This document shows positions 42,079 to 53,427 of a stretch of DNA of 64,000 nt, piece by piece. The stretch lies in contig JAKSZU010000008.1 in NCBI GenBank assembly GCA_026018925.1, positions 11,573,626-11,637,625 of the forward strand, written 5' to 3'. Both the position numbers and the translations under genes were made by a program. The notes under the pieces are model-generated. The model did not search any database and was not told the origin of the DNA. It saw nothing but the letters and a program-made list of their open reading frames with translations. The number at the start of each line of letters is the position of its first letter. Position 1 is the stretch's first letter. This DNA comes from Tupaia tana. Lineage: Eukaryota; Chordata; Mammalia; Scandentia; Tupaiidae.

Positions 42079-42766
42079 AAATCTTCCTAAAAGAAACTAA
42101 TGCTAACTGCTATACTATTGATTCCCTTTTCCCCACCACCTCACATGCTGAAATAGTATTTCCTTCTTTCCATTGGCTCATGTTTTTGGAAGTGATAAGA
42201 ATAGGTAAATGCCAAAGAAAAAAGAGGCAATTAAGACAGTGGATTTGAAGTTCAGGAAAAAAAAAAAAAATGTGACTGGGGTTTAGAGACTTTCAGAATT
42301 GACGTTTTTATAGAACAGTTAGCACGCTTTCTAGGAGAGATAGAAGCTCTGAGAAGACCACACTGTGTCAGGACTATTTCCAAGCATTTGTCTTTGTGGT
42401 TCTGTCTCTCTCCAGTCTCCTCCTCCTGCTGGTTGTCTTCCTAATGTGCTTTCTCTGCAGGGCAGGAACACTCTCAGAAAGAACAGGATGCTCAAATTAA
42501 ATGCGATAATTCCTGTTAATAGTCACCAGCTTAGTCCTGCCCTAAGAAAGAATGAGATGTTATTGAACCTTTTATATATACCCTGGAGATATATTTCTTG
42601 TTGCAGAGACAAGATGAGCACTTGCTCTGAGATAAACAATGGAACACCCACAGTATAGTGAAGTGTAGAGACTGAATAATTCCTCCACACTGTTAGGTTC
42701 TGAAATAAATAACTGGAAACTTTCACAGCAAGTCTATTTTTCTTCTTACCCGAATAGAAAAAAGAT

Positions 42767-42811
<45 letters not shown>

Positions 42812-43791
42812 ATATATGTGTGTGTGTGTCTGTGTGTGTGTCTTTTCTAAAAACAAAACGCTGAAGTCAACCTTTCCCTGAAAACATCTTTCTACTTTTG
42901 TTTTAAGTGTTCAGACATTGGGAAGACATCGTATCAATCTTATATTTTACAGCATTTTCTAACCAACAAGTCTTTCCAGAGAAGATCTTTGTTAATGGAC
43001 TCTGTAGAACTTCATTTTTCTCAGATCACATTTATTTACTGGGGACTACATTTTTTCCCCAGAAGTTTCCATTACTTTTTCGGTCTTATAGACTCATTGC
43101 TTTTTATCCTGAAGCAAACCATACCAGCTGGTTTAATGGATTATGTTAATATATGGCATTTTGTTCTTCTTGATCCAGTAAACAGGTAATGAAGAGAGAA
43201 AGCTGTTCCGATAGCTGATTTGCATTAGCGAAGCTTAATCAAATGCTTTTTGCACAATAAATTGGGATTTAACGAGTTTCAGACTGAAAATATAGCAAGA
43301 AGGAAATAAGACCTTGCATAATTTAAAACAAGAGTTGTGTGCCCAAGTAATTTTCTCTGAATTAGCCATCACTTGAGGGAGAGAGGTGCATAGCATAATA
43401 TATAGGCCTGGAAAGTGTCCTTTGAATTAGGCTTGATAGGTTGAAAAATACTGTTTAACACAAAGGAGAACAAATTAAAACACAAAAATTACACAGGAAA
43501 CAATCCCTTTACTCTGAGTCTCTCCTTGGTGCCATGTCCTCTTAGATTATTACACTCTTAAGATATTGATTAGCCAGCTAGCTTGACTACTAGGCAAATG
43601 GCACAGCACGGATTTCTATGGGTGACCAGATAGTGCGATTGTTTATATGATGATGAGGAGTATTCTCATCTCCTAACTGTAGCATGATCCTGCTGTCAGG
43701 TGATTACCCTAATAAATGGAAATCTTCCATTTGTTTTAACAGCATCAGGGCACCATTTTGTTCCTGGACACTAGACATTTTGGCTGGACTG
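42079..43791. other. Unassigned non-coding DNA
   Basis: About 1.7 kb with no named repeat besides the microsatellite at 42765-42842. Some short AT-rich open frames have no motif. Confidence 0.4.
42765..42842. repeat. (TA)n(TG)n microsatellite
   Basis: ATATATATATATA runs into TGTGTGTGTGTGTGTGTG, then CATATATG and again TGTGTGTG. Confidence 0.95.
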
Positions 43792-43804
43792 GAAAAATGT
43801 TACT

Positions 43805-44055
43805 TTTTTTTTGGAGAGGTTTTCGCTATAGGGCGCGTGCAGACAGAGAGAGACATAGAGACAGAAAGCGAGAAATCACCCCCCCAGAGGGGATGGTCAC
43901 GCCGCAATCCCTTCTCCTCCATTCTCCTCTTGGGACATTGGGCACGCACGCACACGCGCCCGGAGTGAGTTTTAAGTCACCGGATTCGGGATGCGAACCA
44001 CGGTCGACTACATGGACGTCCAGCAACATAGCCATTACGATAACTGTTGGTTCCC
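43805..44055 (-). mobile_element. tRNA-derived SINE, family A, young with small deletion
   Basis: The duplication GAAAAATGTTACT is exact (43792-43804 and 44056-44068). An 11-base deletion removes GCTCGCCAGAC-equivalent sequence after GGGCGCGTGC. The end is GTTGGTTCCC. Confidence 0.95.
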
Positions 44056-44127
44056 GAAAAATGTTACTATTGAGTGATGATAAAGTGTTCACGTTATTTA
44101 CAATTTCAATTCATCTATCTTATTTTT

Positions 44128-44387
44128 TTTTTGAGAGAGAGATTTTCGCTATAGGGCGCATGCGCTCGCCAGACAGACAGAGAGAGACATAGAGACAGAA
44201 AGCGAGAAATCACCCCCCAGGGGGGATGGTCACAACACAATCCCTTCTCCTCCATTCTCCTCTCGGGATCTTGGGCATGCACGCACACGCGCCCGGCGTG
44301 AGTTTTAAGCCACCGGGTCCAGGATGCGAACCACGGTCGACTACGTGGGAGTCCAGCAACATAGCCATTATGCTAACTGCTGGTTCC
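44128..44387 (-). mobile_element. tRNA-derived SINE, family A, young
   Basis: The duplication CTATCTTATTTTT flanks it (44115-44127 and 44388-44400). GATTTTCGCTATAGGGCGCA, CACCCCCCAGGGGGGATGG, CACACGCGCCCGGCGTGAG, and the end CTGCTGGTTCCC. Only about 70 bases from another young copy with the same orientation. Confidence 0.95.
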
Positions 44388-44689
44388 CTATCTTATTTTT
44401 AATTTCAAGGAAAGTAGTTTTAGCTTTAAAAAATCAAAATAAAAAATGTTAAGAGAACTTTAAGACTTAAACCAGGAAACAAGTCTTAACCAAATTACCC
44501 TTCACATTTTTTGACTTTGGTTTATTAAATCTATAACTGCTTTTATTGAAATTACGTATTTAATGACCACAGCAAGCTATATAGCCTTAGCTAGGTGCTA
44601 CTTTATAGTATGTTCAATCTACTCACGAAGTTTCATGCCTAAAATCAGACATGTGTTCACAGATGTGTATACATCAGTTGTACTTTTGA

Positions 44690-45045
44690 TTGAAATATTT
44701 AGATTAAGATATTTTGGGAATCAACAAAATATGGGATAAAAAGGAATAGAAAACAACTGTAGATATCAGAGACAATGTGGTACGAGGGTGGGAAATGACA
44801 GAGGGGAAAAATAGGGAAAGAATATGTGTATATATGTGTGTGTGTGTGTGTCTGTGTGTATACATATATATATGTATATGAGTATATATATATGTATATG
44901 TATACATATGAAACAAAAATGGAAAATTATTTGTTGATGATAACATGTATGATCAAGCCACTATACAGTATATTCTGTATGTGAAATCGCGTTTTGTATG
45001 TTGTGATGATGTTCTGTGAATAAGTGTAAAATAAATGAAATTTTT
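44690..45045 (+). mobile_element. L1-type 3' UTR end with internal microsatellite
   Basis: GGTACGAGGGTGGGAAATGA, then a (TG)n/(TA)n tract (44824-44910), then GATAACATGTATGATCAAGC, CGTTTTGTATGTTGTGATGA and AAGTGTAAAATAAATGAAAT. Ends share the terminus seen at 28.7 and 42.0 kb. Confidence 0.6.
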
Positions 45046-45397
45046 AAAAGAGCAAAAAATAAAAACTGCACTGCGCAGGAGCGCAAAAGTACTTTTCCAC
45101 AGCTCAAGTTCAGGAGGCAGCTCAGCGGCCTGCATTTTTGCTGTTCCTAAATGGGAGGAGGGAATGGCAAGAATTAGCAAAATAAAGGAGGGTCTGAGAG
45201 CCAATAAAATACTTTACCTTAAAAATAAAATAAACTTGAAAGACAAAGACAGAGACAGGGAGAGACAGAGAGAAGTATACTGAGGATACCTACCACTTAA
45301 GAATGGAGTCTGGGGGGCTGAAGTCTCAGCAGAAAATCTTCAGTTTTAGTCTCTGAAAGTAATTCTTCATAACTCAAGTTCAGAGGGCCTCTCAGAA
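45046..45397. other. Unassigned DNA with a diverged direct repeat
   Basis: The segment 45089-45137 (CACAGCTCAAGTTCAGGAGG, CAGCTCAGCGGCC) and the segment 45359-45404 (CATAACTCAAGTTCAGAGGG, CCTCTCAGAAGCC) are diverged direct repeats 270 bases apart. The first contains the CpG-bearing CTGCGCAGGAGCGC just upstream. Could be a degraded LTR pair or unknown repeat. Confidence 0.35.
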
Positions 45398-45512
45398 GCC
45401 ATTTCCCCATGGGTGATTTCTCACTTTCTGTCTTTCTGTCTCTCTCTGTTTCTCTGATGAGTACATGCACTCTATAGCAAAATCCTCTCTCTCAAAAAAG
45501 AGAAAACAAACA
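45398..45512 (+). mobile_element. 5'-truncated SINE, family A
   Basis: Begins inside the C/G hairpin (CCCCATGGGTGATTTCTCAC), then the CT-rich segment and CATGCACTCTATAGCAAAAT, CTCTCTCTC and an A/G tail. The tRNA head and GGGCAC block are absent. Confidence 0.8.
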
Positions 45513-46360
45513 TAAAAAGAGTCTAAGATTCTGTACACATCTTGCCTTTGCATAATGACTTAATGTAGTGGTATGCTTTGTAGATGTACTCAAGGTGGAG
45601 TAACTAAGAGGTGTGACTACTATATGGGTCACCTTAATGAAAATTAATATTTTCATTAATATTTTCTATGAGTTCCACACTCCTCTGAAATACCAAAGAA
45701 ACCAAGAGAGATGCGTATGAAGACCAGCCTCTGAATCTGTAATTTGGAAGTAGAAATAGCAATATGGGCTTCTCTATGGTCATTCTACTCAGGTAATTTA
45801 CTACAAATTATAAATCAACCCATTGAGGATGCCTTGAAATGACAAGGTGATGTAGTGAGACATGGTTCTTTAATTGTCAGAGTGCTGGATTTGATTTAGG
45901 GAGAAATGAAGGCAGCATAATTTCTCTTCCCTGCTTGTGAAACAATACTTGGAGTTTAACTGTTCCCTTGCCCCTGTATTAAAAAACATTTGTTTACTAC
46001 AGGGAGTGTCTGCCTATAGAAGATAAAACTAGTATGAACCAATTAAATATCTTACTCCTTGAGACTATGAGACTAACTTACTGAGTAAGCCTTTTTTTTT
46101 TTTTTTTTTTTTTTTAGGATGCTAGCTCTGCTGTGTACACTAATTTCTTTGGATTAATTGGGCATATATTATATCTTTTTGTTTTATTTCCTTTTTGTGA
46201 TTGCTGCATCTCTGACTTACAATGGTCTACTATAAATTGTATTATATCACTGCATGTAAAATGTACAAACTCTGAAACCTTCATGTTCTAATGGCCAGAC
46301 ATTCTACTTATACATAGATTATAGATATTACTATGTATTGTATCTGTATCTGAATCTATA
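45513..46360. other. Unassigned DNA with orphan T tract
   Basis: T26 at 46092-46117 is flanked by no SINE or L1 body. The rest is unassigned. Confidence 0.4.
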
Positions 46361-46458
46361 CCTATATATCTATATCTATATCTATATCTATGTCTATGTC
46401 TATGTCTATGTCTATGTCTATGTCTATGTCTATGTCTATATCTATATCTATAATCTAT
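46361..46458. repeat. TCTATA/TCTATG hexamer array
   Basis: CTATATCTATATCTATATCTA-type units change to (TCTATG)9 and then back to TCTATA. It is nearly perfect in the centre (46390-46437). Confidence 0.95.
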
Positions 46459-46482
46459 ATAGGCCTTAAACTGTCACCTGTT

Positions 46483-46735
46483 GGGCCAGCCTGTGGCCTG
46501 GAATTTAAGGTAGCTAGAAACCACATGATCATGTGGTTTGATTTGAGTTTGAATCTGGCAGCTTGAAAAATACACCCAGTTCATGTGCATATGTTTCCAA
46601 AATCCCAAAAGGAGGGAGAAATGGAGAAGGACTGCAGTGTGACCATTCCCCATGGGGGCATGTTTTCTCCATGTCTCTTTCTCTTGGTCATTCTGGGAAG
46701 CACTCATGCTCTCTGGCAAGATTTTTTTTTTTTCA
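46483..46735 (+). mobile_element. tRNA-derived SINE, family A, old copy
   Basis: Begins GGGCCAGCCTGTGGCCTGGA. It has GTTTGAATCTGGCAGCTTG, GTGCATATGTTTCCAAAATC, GACCATTCCCCATGGGGGC and GAAGCACTCATGCTCTCTGG. The tail is T-rich (T12), not A-rich, which is unusual. Confidence 0.75.
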
Positions 46736-47362
46736 ACGTCGTCTATCTTTCAATTAAAAGAAAACATTATTGGATCTGAGTTTCTATCTGATGTTATATA
46801 TTTTTTTCCACAGCAAAGAACTTCTTCTGACATCTTTTGTAGATCAAGTATGTTAACAATGTATTATTTCAATTTCTATTTGTCAAAAAACGTATCACCT
46901 TTATTTTTGAGAAATACTTTCTCTGAATATAGAATTCTAGGATAACAGAGTTTGTCTCTAAACTTTTAATATTTTTAATTTATTAGTCCAGCATATTCTG
47001 GTTTGCATTGTTTTGATGAGAATCAGTGATAATTTTTATTTTTGCATATCTATAGAAAATGTGTTTTCTGTTCTTTCTGGCTTATTTTGAGATTTTTATC
47101 ATTGATTTTCAGCAAACTTATTATAATGTTCTTGGTGTGGTTTAAGTTGTACTTATATTGTTAAATTCCTTTAATTTCATGGAGTTATGTCTTTAATCAA
47201 ATATGGAAAATCATCATTCAATATATCTTTAAATATTTTTTATCATCTTCCATTCTGTAACTCTTGTTATGTGGCTTGATATGGTCTGTGTATTATTAAG
47301 ATTGTTCATTTTTTCATTGAGACACTGTTCACTTTTTTCTATGTTCTTCAGTTTGGAAATTG

Positions 47363-47546
47363 CGTTTTTCTTTCCTTCTCTCTTTCCTTCTTTCTTTTCT
47401 TTCTTTCCTTCTCTCTTTCTCTTTCCTTCTTTCTTTCTCTTTCTCTTTCTTTCTTCTTTCTTCTTCTTTCTTCTTTCTTCTTTCTTCTTTCTTCTTTCTT
47501 CTTTCTTCTTTCTTCTTTCTTCCTTCCTTCCTTTCTTTCTTCTTTT

Positions 47547-47601
<55 letters not shown>

Positions 47602-47604
47602 CTT
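47363..47604. repeat. CT-rich (TTTC/TTCTTTC) tract
   Basis: About 240 bases of TTTC, TTCTTTC and (CTTT)n. The longest pure run is (TTTC)n at 47546-47600. It sits on the tail side of the minus-strand SINE at 47605, so on the SINE strand it is GAAA-rich tail sequence. Explains the Lys/Arg/Glu and Phe/Leu/Ser frames. Confidence 0.95.
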
Positions 47605-47855
47605 CGTTAGATTTTTGCTATCAGGTGCATGCACTCTCCAGAGAGTGAGAAAACCAGTGAGAAAGAAAGTGAGAAAGCATACCCTGGGGAGTTGGCCATG
47701 CTGCAATCCCTTATCTCCCATTTTCCTGCTGAGATTTTGAGCAACCACACACATGTGCCTGGCATGACTTTCAAACTACCAGGTCCAGGACCCCAATCAC
47801 AGTTGGCCATGTGGGAGTCCAGCACCTTAACCACTACACTGCCTGCTGGCCTCCA
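47605..47855 (-). mobile_element. tRNA-derived SINE, family A, old copy
   Basis: TTAGATTTTTGCTATCAGGT, CATACCCTGGGGAGTTGGCC, TTGAGCAACCACACACATGT, GGCCATGTGGGAGTCCAGCA, and the end CCTGCTGGCC. The flanks CAGTTTGGAAATTG and CAATTTGGAAACTT show insertion in the antisense L1-like sequence. Confidence 0.88.
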
Positions 47856-48290
47856 ATTTGGAAACTTTCAATGCCTTGGTTATAAATTTACTGAACTTTG
47901 TGTCTAATCTCTTGTTAAATCCATTTAATAAATTTTAAATTTCAGATATTATAATGTTCAGGTTTTAAAGTTTCATTTGGTTATATTTATGTTTTTTTCT
48001 TTCTTTTTTTATTGTGTTAATATTTCACTTAAACCCTTGACGTATAATGGCTGTTTTAAACTTTCTGTCTGAAAACTCAATCATTTGTCATGTCTAGGTT
48101 TGTTTCTAATGGCAATTCATTCTTCAGATGATGGTCATAATATATTTTTGCATATTTGTATATATATCCTAATATTTCATTGGTTGCTAGATATTATGAC
48201 TATTACATTGTTGAGTGTCAAGATGATGTTGCTTTCCTTTACAGAATATTTGGACTTGTTCCTGAAGTTAGCTGATTTATAAGCCAAAGA

Positions 48291-50013
48291 GGCTGATATT
48301 TTGAAAACTAGTTTTAAGATTTATTTTCATAAACTTAAAATAGATTTTAATCTAATGCTAGTTTATTCTTACTACTAAGACATAGCTCTCTAGTGATCTC
48401 TAATAAATGTCTGGCTACTCAGTTAAATCTCTTCTCTGTTCAGAGAAGAGTTCCAACGTCTTTGAGTTCCAGCATCTTTGAGCTTTGTGCAACTCTAGTC
48501 ATCGTTGAATATACATTATTCAAGATATTATTCTTTCCTTGGTGGTTGACAGAGACACCCTCCTTGACCTAACTCTAGTCAGGCTCCCTTTATGCCCTGA
48601 GGCCTTACCTGTGGCCCAGGTTGTTCAATTTTAGCAAAAAACTTGCTAGATCAACTTGGAAAAATGTCCCCACCCTGAATATATGGTTGAACTCCTCATT
48701 CACCCCTCATCAATGTCTTAAGACATGATCTGCCTTCATAAGGATCCCCTTACATTTTCTAGTTGACCACAGGGGATAAGCAAATTTAGTTTCAGTTGTC
48801 TTTGATGGTCTGAAGCAGAAATCAAAGACTTACTCTTTAAACATTTTTTTCCCTTCACTAGAAAGTAAATTTCACAACAACAGAGACTTATACCATTATA
48901 TCTCCATTTCCTAAAATAAGTGTCTGATAGACAGTATGTCCTTAATAAATTTTTGTTTAATGGATGGTGACAAAAAATCTAAGAATTAGACATATGGGTA
49001 TGCATTGAAAATATTTTAGTGAAGAGCAGTTAAATAAAATAGGTATTTATATTTTGCAGAAGTGTGGAGAAGTGTGTGTCTGACTCTGCTCCAATTGCTG
49101 TGTTTCCACCAAAGACAAGGTCTCTTTCCTGCCATTCTATTCTTATAGTTTTTCTCGATTGTTTATGCTTATAGCTACATGGTTATAGGAAAGTGACTTG
49201 TTTTTTGGTGTCTATAAAGCATATGTGTTATGTTATTTAAGTATATTTAATTTGTTAACAAAGGACAAGAAAAAAAAAAGGATGGATCTAACTCCTAAGA
49301 CACATTAAGTGGAGATTTTGAGCAAGTAGCTTGAGTCACAGGAAGAAATGATTAGATATATAGACTGCAAATTAGTAACTCATAAGACACATTAGATATA
49401 GAATAAATTGAACATTTGTGTGTTGGGGCAGAGCATAGAATAGCATTAGCTATAGATAGAAAGACCACATAAATCTGGAGTATGCATATGGTACAGATGA
49501 TGTCACCTCTGGTTTGAAAGCTATGCTGTCCCTAAATCAGGGTTCCTGTGGCAACACACATTCCATCCCTACATGTTCTCTGCTCAAGGTAACCACTTAG
49601 AAGGCATGGCTGCTATTCAGGTGGGTGACAGTATGATCTGGAGTGTCATGTTATCACTGCAATGAGCAGCATGTGTTTCATTCAGGAGCCATCTGTCTGT
49701 GAATATCCCTTGCTTGCCCTCAGCTCAGCTTTTTAATATACCACTTCAGCATGAAGGCTGATGTTTCAGCGAGGGAGAGAGATGAGCAAGTGTAAGAACA
49801 CAGGATTCAGTGAGCTGTTCTCCCCTCTTCTCTTTCCTCTTTCTTCTCACTGTAGATTTACATTGACGTCATTCTCTGTAGTTCAGCATCTTAGTTTTGT
49901 CTGCGAGTTCTCCTCCATGAATCAGGGATGACCATTTTGGTAGACTTTGCTCTGGACCAAGACAGATAATTCAGTTCTCCAATATCTTACGATGTTTTAA
50001 TCTTCCTATAAGA
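48291..50013. other. Unassigned DNA with old-repeat traces
   Basis: The tandem 16-mer AGTTCCAACGTCTTTG / AGTTCCAGCATCTTTG occurs at 48450-48481. The stretch 48550-48780 (CCTCCTTGACCTAACTCTAG, GGCCTTACCTGTGGCCCAGG) looks like an old LTR or DNA repeat I cannot name. 48850-48965 may be an L2 end (CCTTAATAAATTTTTGTTTA). No exon supported. Confidence 0.35.
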
Positions 50014-50025
50014 AAGGCAGGTTCT

Positions 50026-50316
50026 TCTTTTCTTTTCTTCTTCCTCTTCTTTTTTAGATAATCTTGCTCTAGGTCACATGTACTCACTGGAGAGACAGAG
50101 AAAGACAGAGAGACAGAAAGAGAAAAATCACACACACCCCTTGGTAGGATGGCCATGCTGCATTCCGTTCTCCTCCATTCTCCACTCTCTTGTCAGGATT
50201 TTGGGCATGCATGCACACGTGCCCAGTGTGAGTTTCAAGTTGCTGGGTTTGGGATGCAAACCATGGTAAGCTTGTAGGAGTCCAGCCATGTAACCATTAT
50301 GCCATATACAGGTCCC
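50026..50316 (-). mobile_element. tRNA-derived SINE, family A, old copy
   Basis: CT-rich tail lead, AGATAATCTTGCTCTAGGTC, CACACACACCCCTTGGTAGG, CATGCATGCACACGTGCCC, and the end CATATACAGGTCCC. The flanks AGGCAGGTTCTT and AGGGTGGGTTCTT are the target duplication. Confidence 0.85.
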
Positions 50317-51215
50317 AAAGGGTGGGTTCTTTATGTCTAAGTCAAAAGATAAGACAAGTGTCGTAAAGAGAGTTCCTGAATGACTCAGTTTATTCCAAAA
50401 CCACACCTACAGACAAGTAAAAGGCAAATAAGAAAAAGGAAGGAAAGGCAAGCACACAGAAACACTTAATAATGAACCAAACTCTACATGCCTATGGAAG
50501 ACATATTCCATTTGGCCTGGGAGATCAGTCCTGTCAAGAAGACGGTAGAATGGATCCAGAATGTCCTGAAGTGATCAGCAAGGAAGTTCAAGGACTGATC
50601 CAATTGGACAGGAACTCTGACTCCATTCGGCTTATCTTAACATACACTTCTAGAGTAAAGACATGGTGAGATTTATTTAAGATAGCAGTTCAGAGATTCT
50701 AATAAAATTCATATGCTCGAAATGGAGCTGCATTTTGAAAGCATTCAAAATGGCATTAACATGGGCAAAGTGTAGGCATGTGAGCTTTTAGATTCAGCAA
50801 GAATCATAACATGGTGGAATGCACATCTTAACAATGGTGCAGGCGGAGGGTGCCAGAGCATCATATTTCCTCACCTGGCAACACTACCTCCTCTTTGCAG
50901 GTAAGAACAAATGGGCCAGGAGGACCACTCGGACCTGGGCTTTGTTGTTTTCTGAAGGGCAATTCTAAACTTTCCCCCAAGCTTTCTAATAGACTCCCAA
51001 TGTATTTCACTGGTTAGAATTGTGTTGCAGAGATATCTTTTAGCCTAATAGGGAGACTTAGGAAAGAGATTTTCTTTTTTTTTTAGTTTCCAAAGCTTCC
51101 ATTATAGAAGTGAACAAAACAAAAACAACCAAGATAAAAATAATGTGCAAGTAGTGGTGTCTGCCTCAGGCATGGTATTGAACATGAGGTTCAGATTACT
51201 TGTCAATAACACATG
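50317..51215. other. Unassigned non-coding DNA
   Basis: No recognisable repeat or exon in 0.9 kb; T8 at 51076 lacks a body. Confidence 0.4.
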
Positions 51216-51465
51216 TCCTGGTTCAGCAGGGGGCATGGAAGCTAAGGCACTAGACCCCCACATGGCCGACTGAATGAACTGAGCCCCAGACCCAGCAACT
51301 TGAAAGTCACATGGTATGCATGTGTGTGTGTGCCCAAAATTTCAAGAGGAGACTGGAGAAGGGATTGCAGCAGGGCCATACTCCCTGGGCCATACATACA
51401 CTCTCTCTCTGAGAAGTACATATACTTTATAGCAAAAATAAAAACAACACAAAACAAACAATAAA
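51216..51465 (+). mobile_element. tRNA-derived SINE, family A, old copy
   Basis: CTGGTTCAGCAGGGGGCATG, GACCCCCACATGGCCGACTG, GTGTGTGTGTGCCCAAAATT, GAGACTGGAGAAGGGATTG and ATACTTTATAGCAAAAATAA. The C/G hairpin is damaged (CTCCCTGGGCCATACA). Confidence 0.82.
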
Positions 51466-51529
51466 AAAGTCTCTACCTCACTAGATTTTTGTGAGAATAA
51501 AATAAATGTACATAAGATACCTGTATCTT

Positions 51530-51797
51530 GGCATCAGTAAATGATGTAATAATGGTTACATCACTGGACTCCCACGTGGCCAACTGCAGTTCAAGTCCTG
51601 TACCTGTTGGCTTGAAACACTCTAGGCATGTGTGTGTGTGTGTGTGTGTATGCCCAACATCCCTAGGGAAGAATGGAGGAGAAAGGATTGCAGCGTGGCT
51701 ATCCACTCTAAGTCTGATTTCTTGCTTTCTGTCTCTGTTTGTCTCTCTGGTGAGCTCACGTGCCCTAAAGAAAAAAATTCTCTAAAAGAAGAATAAA
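51530..51797 (+). mobile_element. tRNA-derived SINE, family A
   Basis: GGCATCAGTAAATGATGTAA, GGACTCCCACGTGGCCAACT, a (GT)11 expansion in the middle (51634-51650 region), GAATGGAGGAGAAAGGATTG and CACGTGCCCTAAAGAAAAAA. The flanks GATACCTGTATCTT and GATACCTGCATCTT are the target duplication. Confidence 0.9.
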
Positions 51798-51812
51798 GGA
51801 TACCTGCATCTT

Positions 51813-52335
51813 ATATGTCTAGCATCTGATCCATCTAAGATATTCAAACATGAGTTTTATTTATTCCATTCTGCCTTATTTTATTCTCTCTTCTCTGCAG
51901 AAAAAAATTAGGTGTCTTATGATATTTTTATCAGATTCAAACACTTCACTCAGAATGACGATTGAAGCCCATCTGTAATCTGGTTATGTCCTATTTTCTC
52001 TCTCTCATCTGTCTTACCCTGATTCATGGTGTACATTTATCACTTTCCAAGCAGGCCAGTGTGTCTCCTATGGAGCTCCGTGAATTCCTGGAGGTCCTAA
52101 CAGATCCAGGCCCAGAGGGGCCAGACATGCCTCACCACCTCTCAGATCTTGTCAGAATGATTCCCTATGGTCCCATATATTGATCGTTTCTTTATTAAAA
52201 TATAGTCTAAAATTTTTCCAAGTTCTCTTCACAACTCTCAAACTTTACCACTAAAGTTTAAGTTCATCGAGCAGCACTGTCTCCTGGTAGAGGGACTGGA
52301 ACACATTATAGACTAAGGACTTCTTGTGGTTGTTT
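51813..52335. other. Unassigned non-coding DNA
   Basis: Nothing recognised. The open frame 51962-52183 has no motif. Confidence 0.4.
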
Positions 52336-52570
52336 ACTCTTTTAATTTTTTTTTATTTGTGAGAGATACACATACAGAGAAACAGAGAGCACCCCCAACA
52401 GGGCCTGAATGCCACAATCTGTTCCCAATGTTTGGTCAGCTCCGGAGCATGATCACCTGTGTACCTGGTGTAGTCAGTGAGGTCTCCAGACATGGACCAG
52501 GAATCTTCCCATGTGGGATTGCCATGCAGGTCATTGCATTTTACTACTGTATCACTGTGTGGTCTCACAG
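52336..52570 (-). mobile_element. tRNA-derived SINE, family B, reverse
   Basis: TTTTTTTTATTTGTGAGAGA, GAGAGCACCCCCAACAGGGC (reversed CCCTGTTGGGGGTGCT), CAGCTCCGGAGCATGATCAC, CATGGACCAGGAATCTTCCC and the tRNA-like end TACTACTGTATCACTGTGTG. Confidence 0.7.
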
Positions 52571-52583
52571 GGTCAAGATTACT

Positions 52584-52810
52584 TATTACACAGCTTTACT
52601 GTAGGGCATATGTGCTCACAGAAGACAGAGAGAGAGAGAAAGTGAGAAATCACTCCCTAGGAGGGATGGCCACACCGCAATCGCTTCCCTTCCATTCTCT
52701 CAGGATTTGGGGCATGCACACAGGTGTGCCCAGTGTGTTTTTCAAGTCACGGGGTCAGGAATTCAAACTGTAGAGTCAATCATGTGAGATCTAGCCACCT
52801 GCTGATCCCA
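52584..52810 (-). mobile_element. tRNA-derived SINE, family A, tail-less
   Basis: CTTTACTGTAGGGCATATGT, CACTCCCTAGGAGGGATGGC, GGCATGCACACAGGTGTGCC, and the end CACCTGCTGATCCC. No T run. The tRNA head has lost part of the region ahead of box A (GATCTAGCCACC). Flanks GTCAAGATTACT and CTCAAGATATTT. Confidence 0.82.
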
Positions 52811-53160
52811 AGGCTCAAGATATTTTTAATCCTTAGTATAGTTAAATTGAGTAGGAATTTCAAAGACACATATGTCCCACCTAAAATGTTTAAAATTTCT
52901 GTGCCATAAAATCATTCTAAATATATATTGCCAATCAAAGAATATTTAAGTTTCCTTTCAGATTGAGAGATGGAGATCTGACCAAAATGCTCTCCTACAC
53001 TGTTCCCTTTCTGACATGTGACAAATTTATTGAGTCCAATAAAAGATAGATCCCAGGGACAAAGTGTAAACATGATGTCAGGTACAGAAATGAATTCAGG
53101 GAGAAGCTCTTATTTTTGGTTGGGGGCACACTTACTTGGCACCTTGAATTAGACTATTTC
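52811..53160. other. Unassigned non-coding DNA
   Basis: Nothing recognised in 350 bases. Confidence 0.4.
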
Positions 53161-53390
53161 CACACATTATTACTATAAAATAATACAGATTCTCCTCAAA
53201 AACCAAAACTAGAATTACCATATGATCCAACAATCCTACACTAGGTATATATCCAAAAGAAATGATATCAGTATGTCAAAGAGGTATCTGTACACCCATG
53301 TTTATTACCACACTATTCACAATAGTCAAGATGTGAGTTCAACCTAAATGCCCATCAATAGACGAATGGCTAAAGAAATGTGATATACAC

Positions 53391-53427
<37 letters not shown>

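Larger units (their letters stand above)
46790..48290 (-). mobile_element. Old L1-like sequence, antisense, split
   Basis: TCTGAATATAGAATTCTAGG, TTGATGAGAATCAGTGATAA (part), TTCTTGGTGTGGTTTAAGTT, TTTCATGGAGTTATGTCTTT, CATTGAGACACTGTTCACTT, and after the SINE TTTAAAGTTTCATTTGGTTA, GTCTGAAAACTCAATCATTT and CATTGGTTGCTAGATATTAT. This T-rich phrase order recalls antisense L1M-type sequence by memory. Confidence 0.45.

Noticed and set aside
47329-47754. Highly charged 141-codon frame and a Phe/Ser/Leu frame on the other strand
   Set aside because: Both translate the TTTC/GAAA simple repeat and the SINE next to it.
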